NCBI GenBank assembly: GCA_025055355.1
Contig: JANWYM010000103.1
Coordinates: 1-10,472, forward strand
DNA: 10,472 nucleotides
From: Abditibacteriales bacterium
GTDB taxonomy: Bacteria; Armatimonadota; Abditibacteriia; Abditibacteriales; JANWYM01
Reading direction: 5' to 3'
This document shows, piece after piece, positions 1-6,349 of the stretch. The position numbers and the translations under genes were made by a program. The notes under the pieces were generated by a model. That model was not told the origin of the DNA. It searched no databases and was given only the letters and a program-made list of their open reading frames with translations. Within the stretch, counting starts at the first letter, position 1. Each line of letters opens with the position of its first letter.

Positions 1-144
1 TCCCCTCCTTGGCAAGGAGGGGAGACATGACCTCCCCCGTCCCCTCCTTGGTAAGGAGGGGAGACATGACCTCCCCCGTCCCCTCCTTGATAAGGAGGGG
101 AGACATGACCTCCCCCATCCCCTCCTTGATAAGGAGGGGAGACA
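1..144. repeat. 39-bp palindromic tandem repeat, three full copies and a partial fourth
   Basis: Copies begin at 1, 40, 79 and 118; the fourth stops matching after 144. Each copy opens with a perfect 10-bp inverted repeat, TCCCCTCCTT and AAGGAGGGGA, around a 3-base loop that reads GGC, GGT, GAT and GAT in successive copies. The copies are otherwise nearly identical, so the array expanded recently. A second, weaker pairing is possible between GGGGAG and CTCCCC inside each unit. The period is 13 codons, and two of the three forward frames are free of stops. One of these runs straight into the permease. The array reaches the left edge of the window, so its full copy number is unknown. Confidence 0.95.
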
Positions 145-1111
145 GGGGAGGTTCGACCTTGAGAAGTTCCTGCAAAACGCTTTGCGTCGCTGGGCGGTCA
201 TTCTGTTTGTGGGCATCAACGGACGCGCTTACCTATACAGTTCAATGGGGTCGCAAAGCCTGTCGGGCTTGACCGACCTCATCATCCCGCTCATCATCGG
301 CGCGCTCATCATCCTCAACACGATGCTTGGCTCCGTTTACGAGCGCATCAAAGAAATCGGCGTTTACAGTTCCATCGGACTGTCGCCGCTGCACACCGCG
401 AGTCTGTTCATCGCTGAAGCCGCCGTGTATGCCACGATTGGCTCGATTGCAGGCTATCTCATCGGGCAGGTTCTCAGCAAAATCATCACCACCTTCCACC
501 TGCTGCCTGGGCTGACGCTGAACTACTCAGCGATGTCTGCCGTCGTGGCGATCCTGCTGGTCATCGTGGTCGTGTTCCTGTCCGCGCTCTATCCCGCGTG
601 GCAGGCGATGCGGCTGGCGGTCCCTGACATCGGCGCGGCGTGGCAACTCGGCGCGCCCGAAGGTGACACGTGGGCATTCCGTTTGCCCTTTCAAGTGCAT
701 CGGGATTGGGCGCTCGCGCTGGTGACGTTCCTCCACAATTACTTCGCTCTACATAGTGAGCAAGCCATCGGCGTCTTTTACACGGCGGGCGCGAGCATCC
801 GCAAATCGGGGGAAGAATCGAACGGCGCGGGCTACTGCCTGACCTTCACCGCTTGGCTCGCGCCCTACGATTTCGGTGTCAGTCAGTCATGCCGTCTGGA
901 AACCGTTCCTTCGATGGATGAAGGCACTTACGAATTCAAGTTGACCATCCAACGACTCAGCGGCGATATCCCCTCGTGGCGCCGGGCAAACAAGGTCTTC
1001 CTGAATCACATCCGCAAGCAGTTCTTGATTTGGAGAACGGTGAAACTCGAAGATAGGCTGGCGTATCAAGAGGAGGGAGAGCGGTTATTGACGGCTGAGG
1101 TGGGTGGTTAG
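2..1111 (+). CDS. ABC transporter permease, FtsX/MacB-like, C-terminal part (5' partial)
   Basis: This is the C-terminal part of a large FtsX-type permease, the membrane subunit of an ABC exporter or lipoprotein-type transporter. The visible frame is 369 codons and has no stop back to the window edge. Residues 1-48 are translated tandem repeat (unit PLLGKEGRHDLPR), then a short region FDLEKFLQNALRRW, then three hydrophobic segments at about residues 93-109, 132-157 and 177-198. Between the first two lies the family-typical RIKEIG...SIGLSP loop, and YPAWQAMRL follows the third. The last 160 residues are a soluble, probably cytoplasmic tail with WLAPYDFGVSQ and RKQFLIWRT. If the repeat were intergenic instead, TTG at 182 would be the first usable start, but it has no ribosome binding site and would leave a protein lacking its first membrane segment. 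I therefore prefer a gene entering from the left. The substrate is unknown and no ATPase gene is visible. Confidence 0.8.
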   Translation, partial: PLLGKEGRHDLPRPLLGKEGRHDLPRPLLDKEGRHDLPHPLLDKEGRQGRFDLEKFLQNALRRWAVILFVGINGRAYLYSSMGSQSLSGLTDLIIPLIIGALIILNTMLGSVYERIKEIGVYSSIGLSPLHTASLFIAEAAVYATIGSIAGYLIGQVLSKIITTFHLLPGLTLNYSAMSAVVAILLVIVVVFLSALYPAWQAMRLAVPDIGAAWQLGAPEGDTWAFRLPFQVHRDWALALVTFLHNYFALHSEQAIGVFYTAGASIRKSGEESNGAGYCLTFTAWLAPYDFGVSQSCRLETVPSMDEGTYEFKLTIQRLSGDIPSWRRANKVFLNHIRKQFLIWRTVKLEDRLAYQEEGERLLTAEVGG

Positions 1112-1227
1112 GTGGTTGATGTTCTTTAGCGATCTGTTTCAGCCGTAGCAGCGTTGCGCGACCCTCCCTGCTGCAAATCGTCGGGTCATGGCCAGAACAA
1201 TCGGCAAACAGCGTCAACCACCCAACC
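1106..1227. repeat. Imperfect long palindrome across the permease stop and rsgA start
   Basis: GGTTAGGTGGTTGA at 1106-1119 matches the reverse complement of 1214-1227 at 13 of 14 bases. A nested pair, CTGTTTCAGCCG at 1134-1145 and CGGCAAACAG at 1202-1211, pairs with a two-base bulge, and GACCC at 1159-1163 can pair with GGGTC at 1183-1187. The whole 122 bp can fold as one long hairpin. It contains the permease stop codon (1109-1111) in its left arm and the candidate rsgA starts in its loop. It looks like a miniature inverted-repeat element, but I see no target duplication. Confidence 0.55.
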
Positions 1228-2227
1228 CCCTCTTGCCCTTCGGAGGTTGGTCTTTATCGAAGGCGTCGTGATTCGTCACAGCAAAGGATTGTATGATGTG
1301 CAGACGGACGGACAGGTCGTGCCATGCCGTTTGCGCGGGAACCTGAAGAAGGAATTCGTGCGCCATGAAAGCGCAAATATTCGCCGCATCCGTCAGGCGA
1401 AGCGGAAACGGGTCTCTGACCCGGTCGTGGTGGGCGACCGCGTGCGCTTCGAGCGGGTGACCGAGGAGGAGGGGATTATCGTCGAGGTGTTCCCCCGCCG
1501 CAGCCAGTTCGCGCGCCCCGTCGCCGAAGGACGCGAGGAGCATGTCATCATGGCGAACCTCGACCAGATGGTCATCGTCTTCGCCGCTGCCGAACCCCGC
1601 CCCGACCTCTGGCGGCTGGACCGCTTCATCGTCGTCGCCGAAGCCTCCGCACTTGAAGCCCTGATTGTCCTGAACAAGATGGACTTGATGGACGATCCGA
1701 GCCGCGAGCATGAGCGAGCAGAAATACACCAAGCCTTCCACGTCTTGGAACGCATCGGCTACCGCGTCCTTTACACCAGTACCGCCGACGGGCGCGGGTT
1801 GGACGAACTGCGCGCTGCCTTAGTTGGCAAAATCTCCGTGTTCTGCGGGCCGTCAGGGGTGGGCAAGTCCAGCCTCCTCAACGCGCTCCAACCCGGACTC
1901 AACCTCGCCGTGAGCGAAGTCGGCGAAGTGACGCATCTCGGACGCCACACCACCGTCATCGCTCAACTCATCCCCCTCGATTGCGGCGGCTGGGTCGCCG
2001 ACACGCCCGGCATCCGTCAACTGGGGCTCTGGAACGTCGCCCCCGAAGACCTCGAAGTCTGCTTCCGCGAGTTCGCGCCTTTTTTGGGGCAGTGCCGCTT
2101 CAACGACTGCATTCACCTCCACGAGCCTGGCTGCGCCATTCGCCTCGCCGTCGAACGCGGTGAGATTGATGAGCGACGGTATCGGAGCTACGCGCAACTG
2201 CGGCAGGAAACGCCGCCTGACCGCTGA
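1154..2227 (+). CDS. rsgA: Ribosome small subunit-dependent GTPase RsgA
   Basis: RsgA is a circularly permuted GTPase that binds the 30S subunit late in assembly and checks the decoding centre. Residues here count from TTG 1154, 357 in all. An OB-fold spans about 35-120 (EGVVIRHSKGLYDVQ onwards). The G motifs come in the permuted order: NKMD at 174-177, the P-loop GPSGVGKSS at 232-240, GRHTT at 263-267 and DTPG at 283-286. The C-terminal zinc site is C314, C319, H321 and C327. All key residues are present. The start is uncertain. The first 30 or so residues from TTG 1154 look non-coding and have no ribosome binding site. TTG 1247 would give an N-terminus like short Bacillus-type homologues, but GGAGG abuts it. 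ATG 1188 in another frame reads MARTIGKQRQPPNP, a typical basic RsgA leader, and would join with one added base. Identity is firm; the 5' end is not. Confidence 0.95.
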   Translation: MRDPPCCKSSGHGQNNRQTASTTQPPLALRRLVFIEGVVIRHSKGLYDVQTDGQVVPCRLRGNLKKEFVRHESANIRRIRQAKRKRVSDPVVVGDRVRFERVTEEEGIIVEVFPRRSQFARPVAEGREEHVIMANLDQMVIVFAAAEPRPDLWRLDRFIVVAEASALEALIVLNKMDLMDDPSREHERAEIHQAFHVLERIGYRVLYTSTADGRGLDELRAALVGKISVFCGPSGVGKSSLLNALQPGLNLAVSEVGEVTHLGRHTTVIAQLIPLDCGGWVADTPGIRQLGLWNVAPEDLEVCFREFAPFLGQCRFNDCIHLHEPGCAIRLAVERGEIDERRYRSYAQLRQETPPDR

Positions 2228-2446
2228 AGGCCTCTCCATGTCCCTGCTCACATTCGTTCCTTGCGTCGTTTCACTGCGCCCCGCGTGGATGACGCGGGCT
2301 GCGTTCCGTCCCGCGGTGACCGTTATTCTCAACTTTTGCGTTTTGCCCTTTCCTTCGAAAACGCCCGTCATGGCGAGCGCAGCGAAGCCATCCCCTTCCC
2401 TGGCGGTGGGGGTTGCCGCTGTGTGGGTCTTGGAGGGACTGGCGCG
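2228..2446. other. Non-coding gap with remnants of dispersed repeats
   Basis: This stretch lies between rsgA and the next gene. An open frame crosses it from TTG 2261 into the hydrolase, but its translation resembles none of the hydrolase family. CGTCATGGCGAGCGCAGCG, starting near 2367, followed by AAGCCATCC, is one arm of a widespread intergenic repeat type; on the reverse strand it translates as GDGFAALAMTG, a familiar spurious peptide. The preceding piece, reverse-translated as GRSETTQGTNVSRD, is of the same character. No matching second arm is visible, so these look like fragments. I see no promoter or RNA gene here. Confidence 0.5.
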
Positions 2447-2470
2447 ATGCCAGAAGGAGCACACAACCCG

Positions 2471-3397
2471 ATGAGCGAGGCGACAACGGATCCCCTAACA
2501 CGGTCTCACCGCCGAGCGCGGCTGGGGCGCACCATCAAGCGCGCGCTCATCGCCGCGCCCGTTGCTATTCTCGGCGGGTCTTACCTGTGGGCTTACTTCA
2601 GCATTCACCCGCCCAAGTGGAAGCCGAGGCGCACGCCGCAGAGTGTCGGCGTCGCTTACGAAAACGTGAAGTTCCAATCGCTCGACGGGATGCGGCTCGC
2701 AGGCTGGTTCGCGCCCGCGACGGACGCGACAGCCGTCATTATTCTCTGCCACGGATTCCCCGGCACGCGCAGTGAGGTCGTCGACCATCTCGCCTTTTTG
2801 CACCGAGCGGGCTTCAACGTCTTCACCTTCGACTTTCGCGGGCGCGGTGAGAGCGCGGGGAACACTTGCACGATAGGCTACCGCGAGGTCAACGACCTGC
2901 TCGGCGCGGTGCGCTACCTGCGCGCGCGCCCGGAGACCAAGTCGCAGAAAATCGGCGTGCTGGGGCTTTCGATGGGTGGGGCGGTTTGCATCATGGGCGC
3001 GGCGCGGGAGAAAGAAATCGCGGCGGTCGTGGCTGACGCGCCCTACGCCCGCCTTGACCGCGCCGTGCACCAACGCTTCCGCGCCTTTCTTGGTCCCCTG
3101 GCTCCCGTGTTCCGCGTCCCCGCGCAATTCTTCGGCGAACGCCTGGCGGACTTCAAAGTCGCTGACGTTGCTCCGCTCAACGAAGTCGCTCGCATCAGCC
3201 CCCGCCCGTTGTTGCTCATTCATGGCACGAGCGATTTCCTCATCACACCCACCGACAGCAAAATGCTTCACGCTGCCGCTCGCGCACCCAAGCAACTCTG
3301 GCTCGTCCCAGGCGCCCGACACACGAAGGCTTACCAGGTAGCCGGAAAGGAATATGAGAGAAGGGTGACGGAGTTCTTTCAAAAAGCCTTGAGATGA
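2471..3397 (+). CDS. Membrane-anchored alpha/beta hydrolase
   Basis: A 308-residue serine hydrolase of the alpha/beta fold, probably an esterase, peptidase-like or acyl hydrolase held at the outer face of the cytoplasmic membrane. A basic N-terminus (RRARLGRTIKR) precedes one membrane segment at about 24-45. The catalytic domain starts near 62. HGFPG at 94-98 is the oxyanion motif, DFRGRGES at 121-128 is typical of the fold, and GLSMG at 165-169 is the nucleophile elbow with Ser167. D255 in HGTSDFLITP and H284 in GARHTKAY complete the likely triad. I chose ATG 2471 because AAGGAG lies 11 bases upstream; ATG 2447, eight codons earlier in frame and preceded by GGAGGG, is an equally possible start. 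The substrate cannot be read from the sequence. It does not look co-transcribed with rsgA, 243 bp upstream. Confidence 0.88.
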   Translation: MSEATTDPLTRSHRRARLGRTIKRALIAAPVAILGGSYLWAYFSIHPPKWKPRRTPQSVGVAYENVKFQSLDGMRLAGWFAPATDATAVIILCHGFPGTRSEVVDHLAFLHRAGFNVFTFDFRGRGESAGNTCTIGYREVNDLLGAVRYLRARPETKSQKIGVLGLSMGGAVCIMGAAREKEIAAVVADAPYARLDRAVHQRFRAFLGPLAPVFRVPAQFFGERLADFKVADVAPLNEVARISPRPLLLIHGTSDFLITPTDSKMLHAAARAPKQLWLVPGARHTKAYQVAGKEYERRVTEFFQKALR

Positions 3398-3399
3398 TT

Positions 3400-3441
3400 G
3401 CCGCTCACCCCATTCCCCGCTGTCACGCCCCGGTGAGCGGC
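3400..3441. terminator. Hairpin between convergent genes, probable bidirectional terminator
   Basis: GCCGCTCACC at 3400-3409 and GGTGAGCGGC at 3432-3441 form a perfect 10-bp stem with a 22-base loop. It lies two bases after the plus-strand hydrolase stop and 28 bases beyond the end of the minus-strand hydrolase. There is no T-run on either side, so simple intrinsic termination is not assured. It could instead be a transcript-end stabiliser or a repeat. Confidence 0.5.
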
Positions 3442-3469
3442 GTGAAGGTGCAGGGCTGTTCTCTCCCCT

Positions 3470-4294
3470 TCATCGCGCTACCTTCGTCGCTCTCAACGCC
3501 GTGATGAAATCGTCCACGTCAAATACAAACCCGAACGCCAGCGCGACGCGCCAAAGCGCGATCTCTTTGCACAGTTCGCGGCGGGCGGTCTCTTTGTTCT
3601 CGACCGCCGTGACGGCTTGGCGCAGGGCGGAGCACATCAGCCCCCGCTGGCTCATGTCCGCCATGCCGCCGGGCGAGAGGAGGAGACACCAGTTAATCGC
3701 AAACCCCGCATAAATCAAGTGGTTGACGCCCGCGTGCTTGCACAGGGCGAACAACTGATGTCCGTTCTCGGCGATGCCCTCGTCGCCCTGCGGCGTGGCT
3801 TCCGGGGGGAAGTCGAGGTTTTGCAAGCCCCGCTTCACGTCTTCAGCATTGTGCTTGCCTACGAAGACGTTCTCCGCGCGGAACTGCTGCAAACGCTTGA
3901 GCGATTCGTCGGCTTCCATCCGCTCCAACGGCGGCGGCGGTGGTCCGGCGAGTTCGACCGCCTTTTGGTAGCCAGGATATGACTTATAATAATCGCCTCC
4001 ACCGACGACGTGAAACAGTTTGAATCCTGACGCGCGCACGGCACTCAACAGCGGCGGAAAAACGGTGCGGCAGATGTCGGAGGCACGCGGAAGGTATTCC
4101 ACGGCGCGATGCCAGCCGGGATATTCCTCCCGCGTGCCGGCATCCCAGGCGTGCATAACGACGACGGCAGTGCGCTTCCACGCAATCTCAATCTCCGCCG
4201 TCTTCCATCCGCCGTATCCCTCCGCTGGCACATCGAGGCGGAAGTCGGCATCGAACTGTTGATAATAATGGGCGGGCAGTTTGATGGTGGTCAT
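3470..4294 (-). CDS. Isochorismatase-like cysteine hydrolase
   Basis: A 274-residue protein of the isochorismatase-like superfamily, whose members hydrolyse amides, ureido groups or enol ethers through a Cys-Asp-Lys centre. The first core strand is RTAVVVMHAWDAG at 41-53, where D51 may be the catalytic acid. The strand and turn before the nucleophile read GVNHLIYAGFAINWC, with Cys203 in the expected place. The familiar tail, helix plus variable loop plus DDFITAL, follows to 267. FHVVGGGDYYKSYPGY at 94-109 replaces the more usual short TKDWH-like stretch, and a proline run sits at 118-122. I could not place the catalytic lysine with confidence. This is a divergent branch, so no substrate is assigned. 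The start at 4294 follows a GGTGAG-like ribosome site. It is monocistronic here: convergent with the gene to its left and divergent from the kinase. Confidence 0.8.
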   Translation of the reverse strand: MTTIKLPAHYYQQFDADFRLDVPAEGYGGWKTAEIEIAWKRTAVVVMHAWDAGTREEYPGWHRAVEYLPRASDICRTVFPPLLSAVRASGFKLFHVVGGGDYYKSYPGYQKAVELAGPPPPPLERMEADESLKRLQQFRAENVFVGKHNAEDVKRGLQNLDFPPEATPQGDEGIAENGHQLFALCKHAGVNHLIYAGFAINWCLLLSPGGMADMSQRGLMCSALRQAVTAVENKETARRELCKEIALWRVALAFGFVFDVDDFITALRATKVAR

Positions 4295-4318
4295 GGATGC
4301 TCACCGCACCTGTCATGT

Positions 4319-4414
4319 TCGGAAGTTACGCAGTTGTTGACACCCTCTTCCCCCTTCCCCAACCCCTCCCGCGAGGGGAGGAGGAAAGGCATAACGGCAA
4401 CCGCGTAACTCCGA
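4319..4414. repeat. Compound palindromic intergenic element
   Basis: Outer arms at 4319-4339 and 4395-4414 are inverted copies around GTTACGCAGTTG and CAACCGCGTAAC, with one bulged base, one mismatch and two possible G-U pairs. Inside, a polypyrimidine stretch (4341-4370) faces GAGGGGAGGAGGAAAGG (4373-4389), and CCCCTC at 4363-4368 pairs with GAGGGG at 4373-4378 over a four-base loop. The 96-bp unit lies between two divergent genes. It resembles REP- or MITE-like elements dispersed through a genome. Its CCCCTC/GAGGGG core resembles, but is not the same as, the repeat at the start of the window. Confidence 0.7.
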
Positions 4415-4477
4415 CGATATTAATGACGGAGACTGATTATGCGCCAGACGAACGCCTCAGTCAAATCGGGGAGACTC

Positions 4478-4506
4478 TTGGAGTTTTGCGTCTGATGCGC
4501 TATAAT
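4478..4506 (+). promoter_or_regulatory. Sigma70-type promoter for the two-component genes
   Basis: A perfect TATAAT is at 4501-4506, and TTGGAG at 4478-4483 lies exactly 17 bp upstream as a weak -35. Transcription would start near 4513, leaving an untranslated leader of about 40 bases before the kinase ATG at 4553. The -10 match is strong for such a GC-rich region; the -35 matches only its first three bases. Confidence 0.55.
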
Positions 4507-4552
4507 GGTCAACGGCTGAAGAGATTCCACCCGGCACGGGGGAAACCGTAAG

Positions 4553-6307
4553 ATGAAATCAAATGCCTCGCGCAAACGAAGAACCGCCGCTGCGGTCCGC
4601 CAAGACCGCCTGACCGCGCTGTTGGAAGCGGGCATCACGTTAAGCAGCGAACTGAGTTTGGGCGCAGTGCTGCAAAAAATCGTGGAGATTGCCCGCGCAG
4701 TCATCGGCGCGCAGTATGCCGCGTTGGGCGTGGTGGGCGAGGACGGGATGTTGACCCAGTTCTTCTTCACCGGGGTTGACCAGAAGACGGTGGAGCGCAT
4801 CGGCGCGCTGCCGACGGGCAAAGGCGTGCTGGGGGCGATTATCGAGCAGGGCAAGCCCGTGCGCCTGCGTGACATCAGGCAGCACCCAAAATTCCTCGGC
4901 TTTCCCCCCTACCATCCGCCCATGCGGTCCTTTTTAGGTGTGCCCATCGTCGTGCGCGGCAAGGTGTTCGGGCGACTCTACCTAACCGAGAAACAGGGTG
5001 CGGACGAGTTCACGGCGGAGGACGAACGCCTCGCCCTGATGCTGGCGACGCAGGCGGGGGTGGCGGTGGAGAACGCCCGCCTGTATGAGGACATTCAGCA
5101 ACTCGCCGCCAGTCTGGAAGACAAAGTCAAGGCGCGCACGGCGGAACTGGCGGAGCGCAACCGGCAATTGCTGCAGGTAAACGAAGAACTGAGGCGATTG
5201 CAGGAACTCCACCAGGCGGTGGTGGAAAGCATCCCGTCCAGCGTGTTGATTTTTGACCGCGACCTCAACCTGGTTTACGCCAATCCCACCTATTTTCACC
5301 TGTGGAACCGTCAACCAGACATCGTGGGCAAAAACCTCCGCGACCTGTTCCCGCCCGAGACGCTGCAACGCGAGGGCTGGGAGGCGAAGATGCGGCAGGT
5401 GCTTCAATCTGGTCAGCCGCTGGCGGAGAGGACCTTCCGTCATTACGTCCGTCCGCGCGGGGAGACCATCATCAACTTCGACTTGATTCGGCTGACGGGC
5501 AAAAACCCTAAGGACGACAAACTGCTGCTGATTATGGACGACGTGACGGAGCAGGTCAACTTGCAGCGGCAGTTGGTGCAGAACGAGAAATTGGCGGCGA
5601 TGGGGCTGCTCTCGGCGGGCGTGGCGCATGAAATCCGCACCCCGCTGTCGGTCATTCGCCTCGCCGCCTACGACGTGCGCGAGATGCTGAGCGACGCGAC
5701 CCAGCCCCAACACCTGCGACACATCGCGCACGAGGCGCAGGAACAACTGGCGCTCATTGAGCGCAACGTGCTCGATTGCAACCGCGTGATCGAGAACCTC
5801 CTGCAATTTGCGCGGGAGGCGAAGCACGAGCCGACGTGGTTGGACGTAAACGCTCTCCTCAAAGGCTGTCTCACGCTCGCGGAGAAGGACATCGCCCTGC
5901 AAGGCGTCAAGGTCGTGGAGCGCTTGGAGGAGGTGCCGCTGGTGTTCGCGGGCGAGGACGATTTCAAGCAGATTTTCAGCAACCTCATCCTCAACGCGGT
6001 GCAGGCGATGCCCGCCGGCGGCACCCTGACCCTCACCACCACCGCCCACGACGGCGCGGTGGTCGTCAGTGTGACCGATACGGGGCATGGCATCCCCGAC
6101 GACGTGATGGAGCATATCTTCGACCCGTTCTTTACCACCAAAGAGCCGGGCAAAGGCACGGGGCTGGGGCTTTCGATCTGCCGCAAAATCATCGAGCGGA
6201 TGAACGGAAGCATCAGCGTACAAAGCACGGTGGGCAAAGGCACGACCTTCACGGTCCGGCTGCCGGTGGAGAAGGAGCGTGAGCAGGTTGGCACGTCGGA
6301 ACGTTGA
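4553..6307 (+). CDS. GAF-PAS sensor histidine kinase (NtrB-like)
   Basis: A 584-residue soluble sensor kinase; no membrane segment is visible, so the signal is probably sensed in the cytoplasm. The order is a GAF domain at about 20-178, a coiled-coil linker at 180-220, a PAS domain at about 220-335 (VVESIPSSVLIFDRDLNLVYAN), a HisKA dimerisation domain and a HATPase_c domain. The H-box AGVAHEIRTPLSVIR carries the phospho-accepting H359. The N-box includes N477 and N481 (SNLILNAVQAM), the G1 box is DTGHG at 509-513, the F-box FDPFFTTK ends at 530, and the G2 box GKGTGLGL is at 533-540. All catalytic boxes are intact. The ATG at 4553 has only weak ribosome-site similarity upstream. The NtrC-type regulator follows after 42 bp and is the obvious partner. 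The ligand of the GAF and PAS domains is unknown; no haem or metal ligand set is apparent. Confidence 0.95.
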   Translation: MKSNASRKRRTAAAVRQDRLTALLEAGITLSSELSLGAVLQKIVEIARAVIGAQYAALGVVGEDGMLTQFFFTGVDQKTVERIGALPTGKGVLGAIIEQGKPVRLRDIRQHPKFLGFPPYHPPMRSFLGVPIVVRGKVFGRLYLTEKQGADEFTAEDERLALMLATQAGVAVENARLYEDIQQLAASLEDKVKARTAELAERNRQLLQVNEELRRLQELHQAVVESIPSSVLIFDRDLNLVYANPTYFHLWNRQPDIVGKNLRDLFPPETLQREGWEAKMRQVLQSGQPLAERTFRHYVRPRGETIINFDLIRLTGKNPKDDKLLLIMDDVTEQVNLQRQLVQNEKLAAMGLLSAGVAHEIRTPLSVIRLAAYDVREMLSDATQPQHLRHIAHEAQEQLALIERNVLDCNRVIENLLQFAREAKHEPTWLDVNALLKGCLTLAEKDIALQGVKVVERLEEVPLVFAGEDDFKQIFSNLILNAVQAMPAGGTLTLTTTAHDGAVVVSVTDTGHGIPDDVMEHIFDPFFTTKEPGKGTGLGLSICRKIIERMNGSISVQSTVGKGTTFTVRLPVEKEREQVGTSER

Positions 6308-6330
6308 ACCTACAACGTGCAACCTGCTCA
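6280..6330. repeat. Hairpin across the kinase-regulator junction
   Basis: The left arm at 6280-6296 and the right arm ACGTGCAACCTGCTCA at 6315-6330 pair over all 16 right-arm bases with a single bulged G. The kinase stop (6305-6307) is in the loop, and the last codons of the kinase form the left arm. An alternative small palindrome, ACGTTG at 6301-6306 and CAACGT at 6313-6318, competes with it. AACGTTGAACCT (6300-6311) and AACGTGCAACCT (6314-6325) are also direct repeats with 10 of 12 matches. It may tune regulator expression relative to the kinase or be a dispersed repeat. Confidence 0.7.
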
Positions 6331-6349
6331 CGCGCTCACCCGCAACTTT

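Noticed and set aside
1..144. CRISPR array
   Set aside because: The units abut as a 39-bp tandem repeat with no unique spacers between them.
9..272. An 87-codon plus-strand frame with a 13-residue repeat (RRGDMTSPVPSLV)
   Set aside because: Its tail overlaps the permease in another frame and resembles nothing; the permease frame explains the region better. The regular ATG spacing is kept as a finding only.
1214..1741. A 175-codon minus-strand frame opposite rsgA
   Set aside because: It is antisense to well-conserved RsgA motifs and has no recognisable product.
6290..6309. TTGGCACG as a -24 element of a sigma54 promoter before the regulator
   Set aside because: There is no TTGC at the required -12 spacing, and the bases are part of the junction hairpin and kinase codons.
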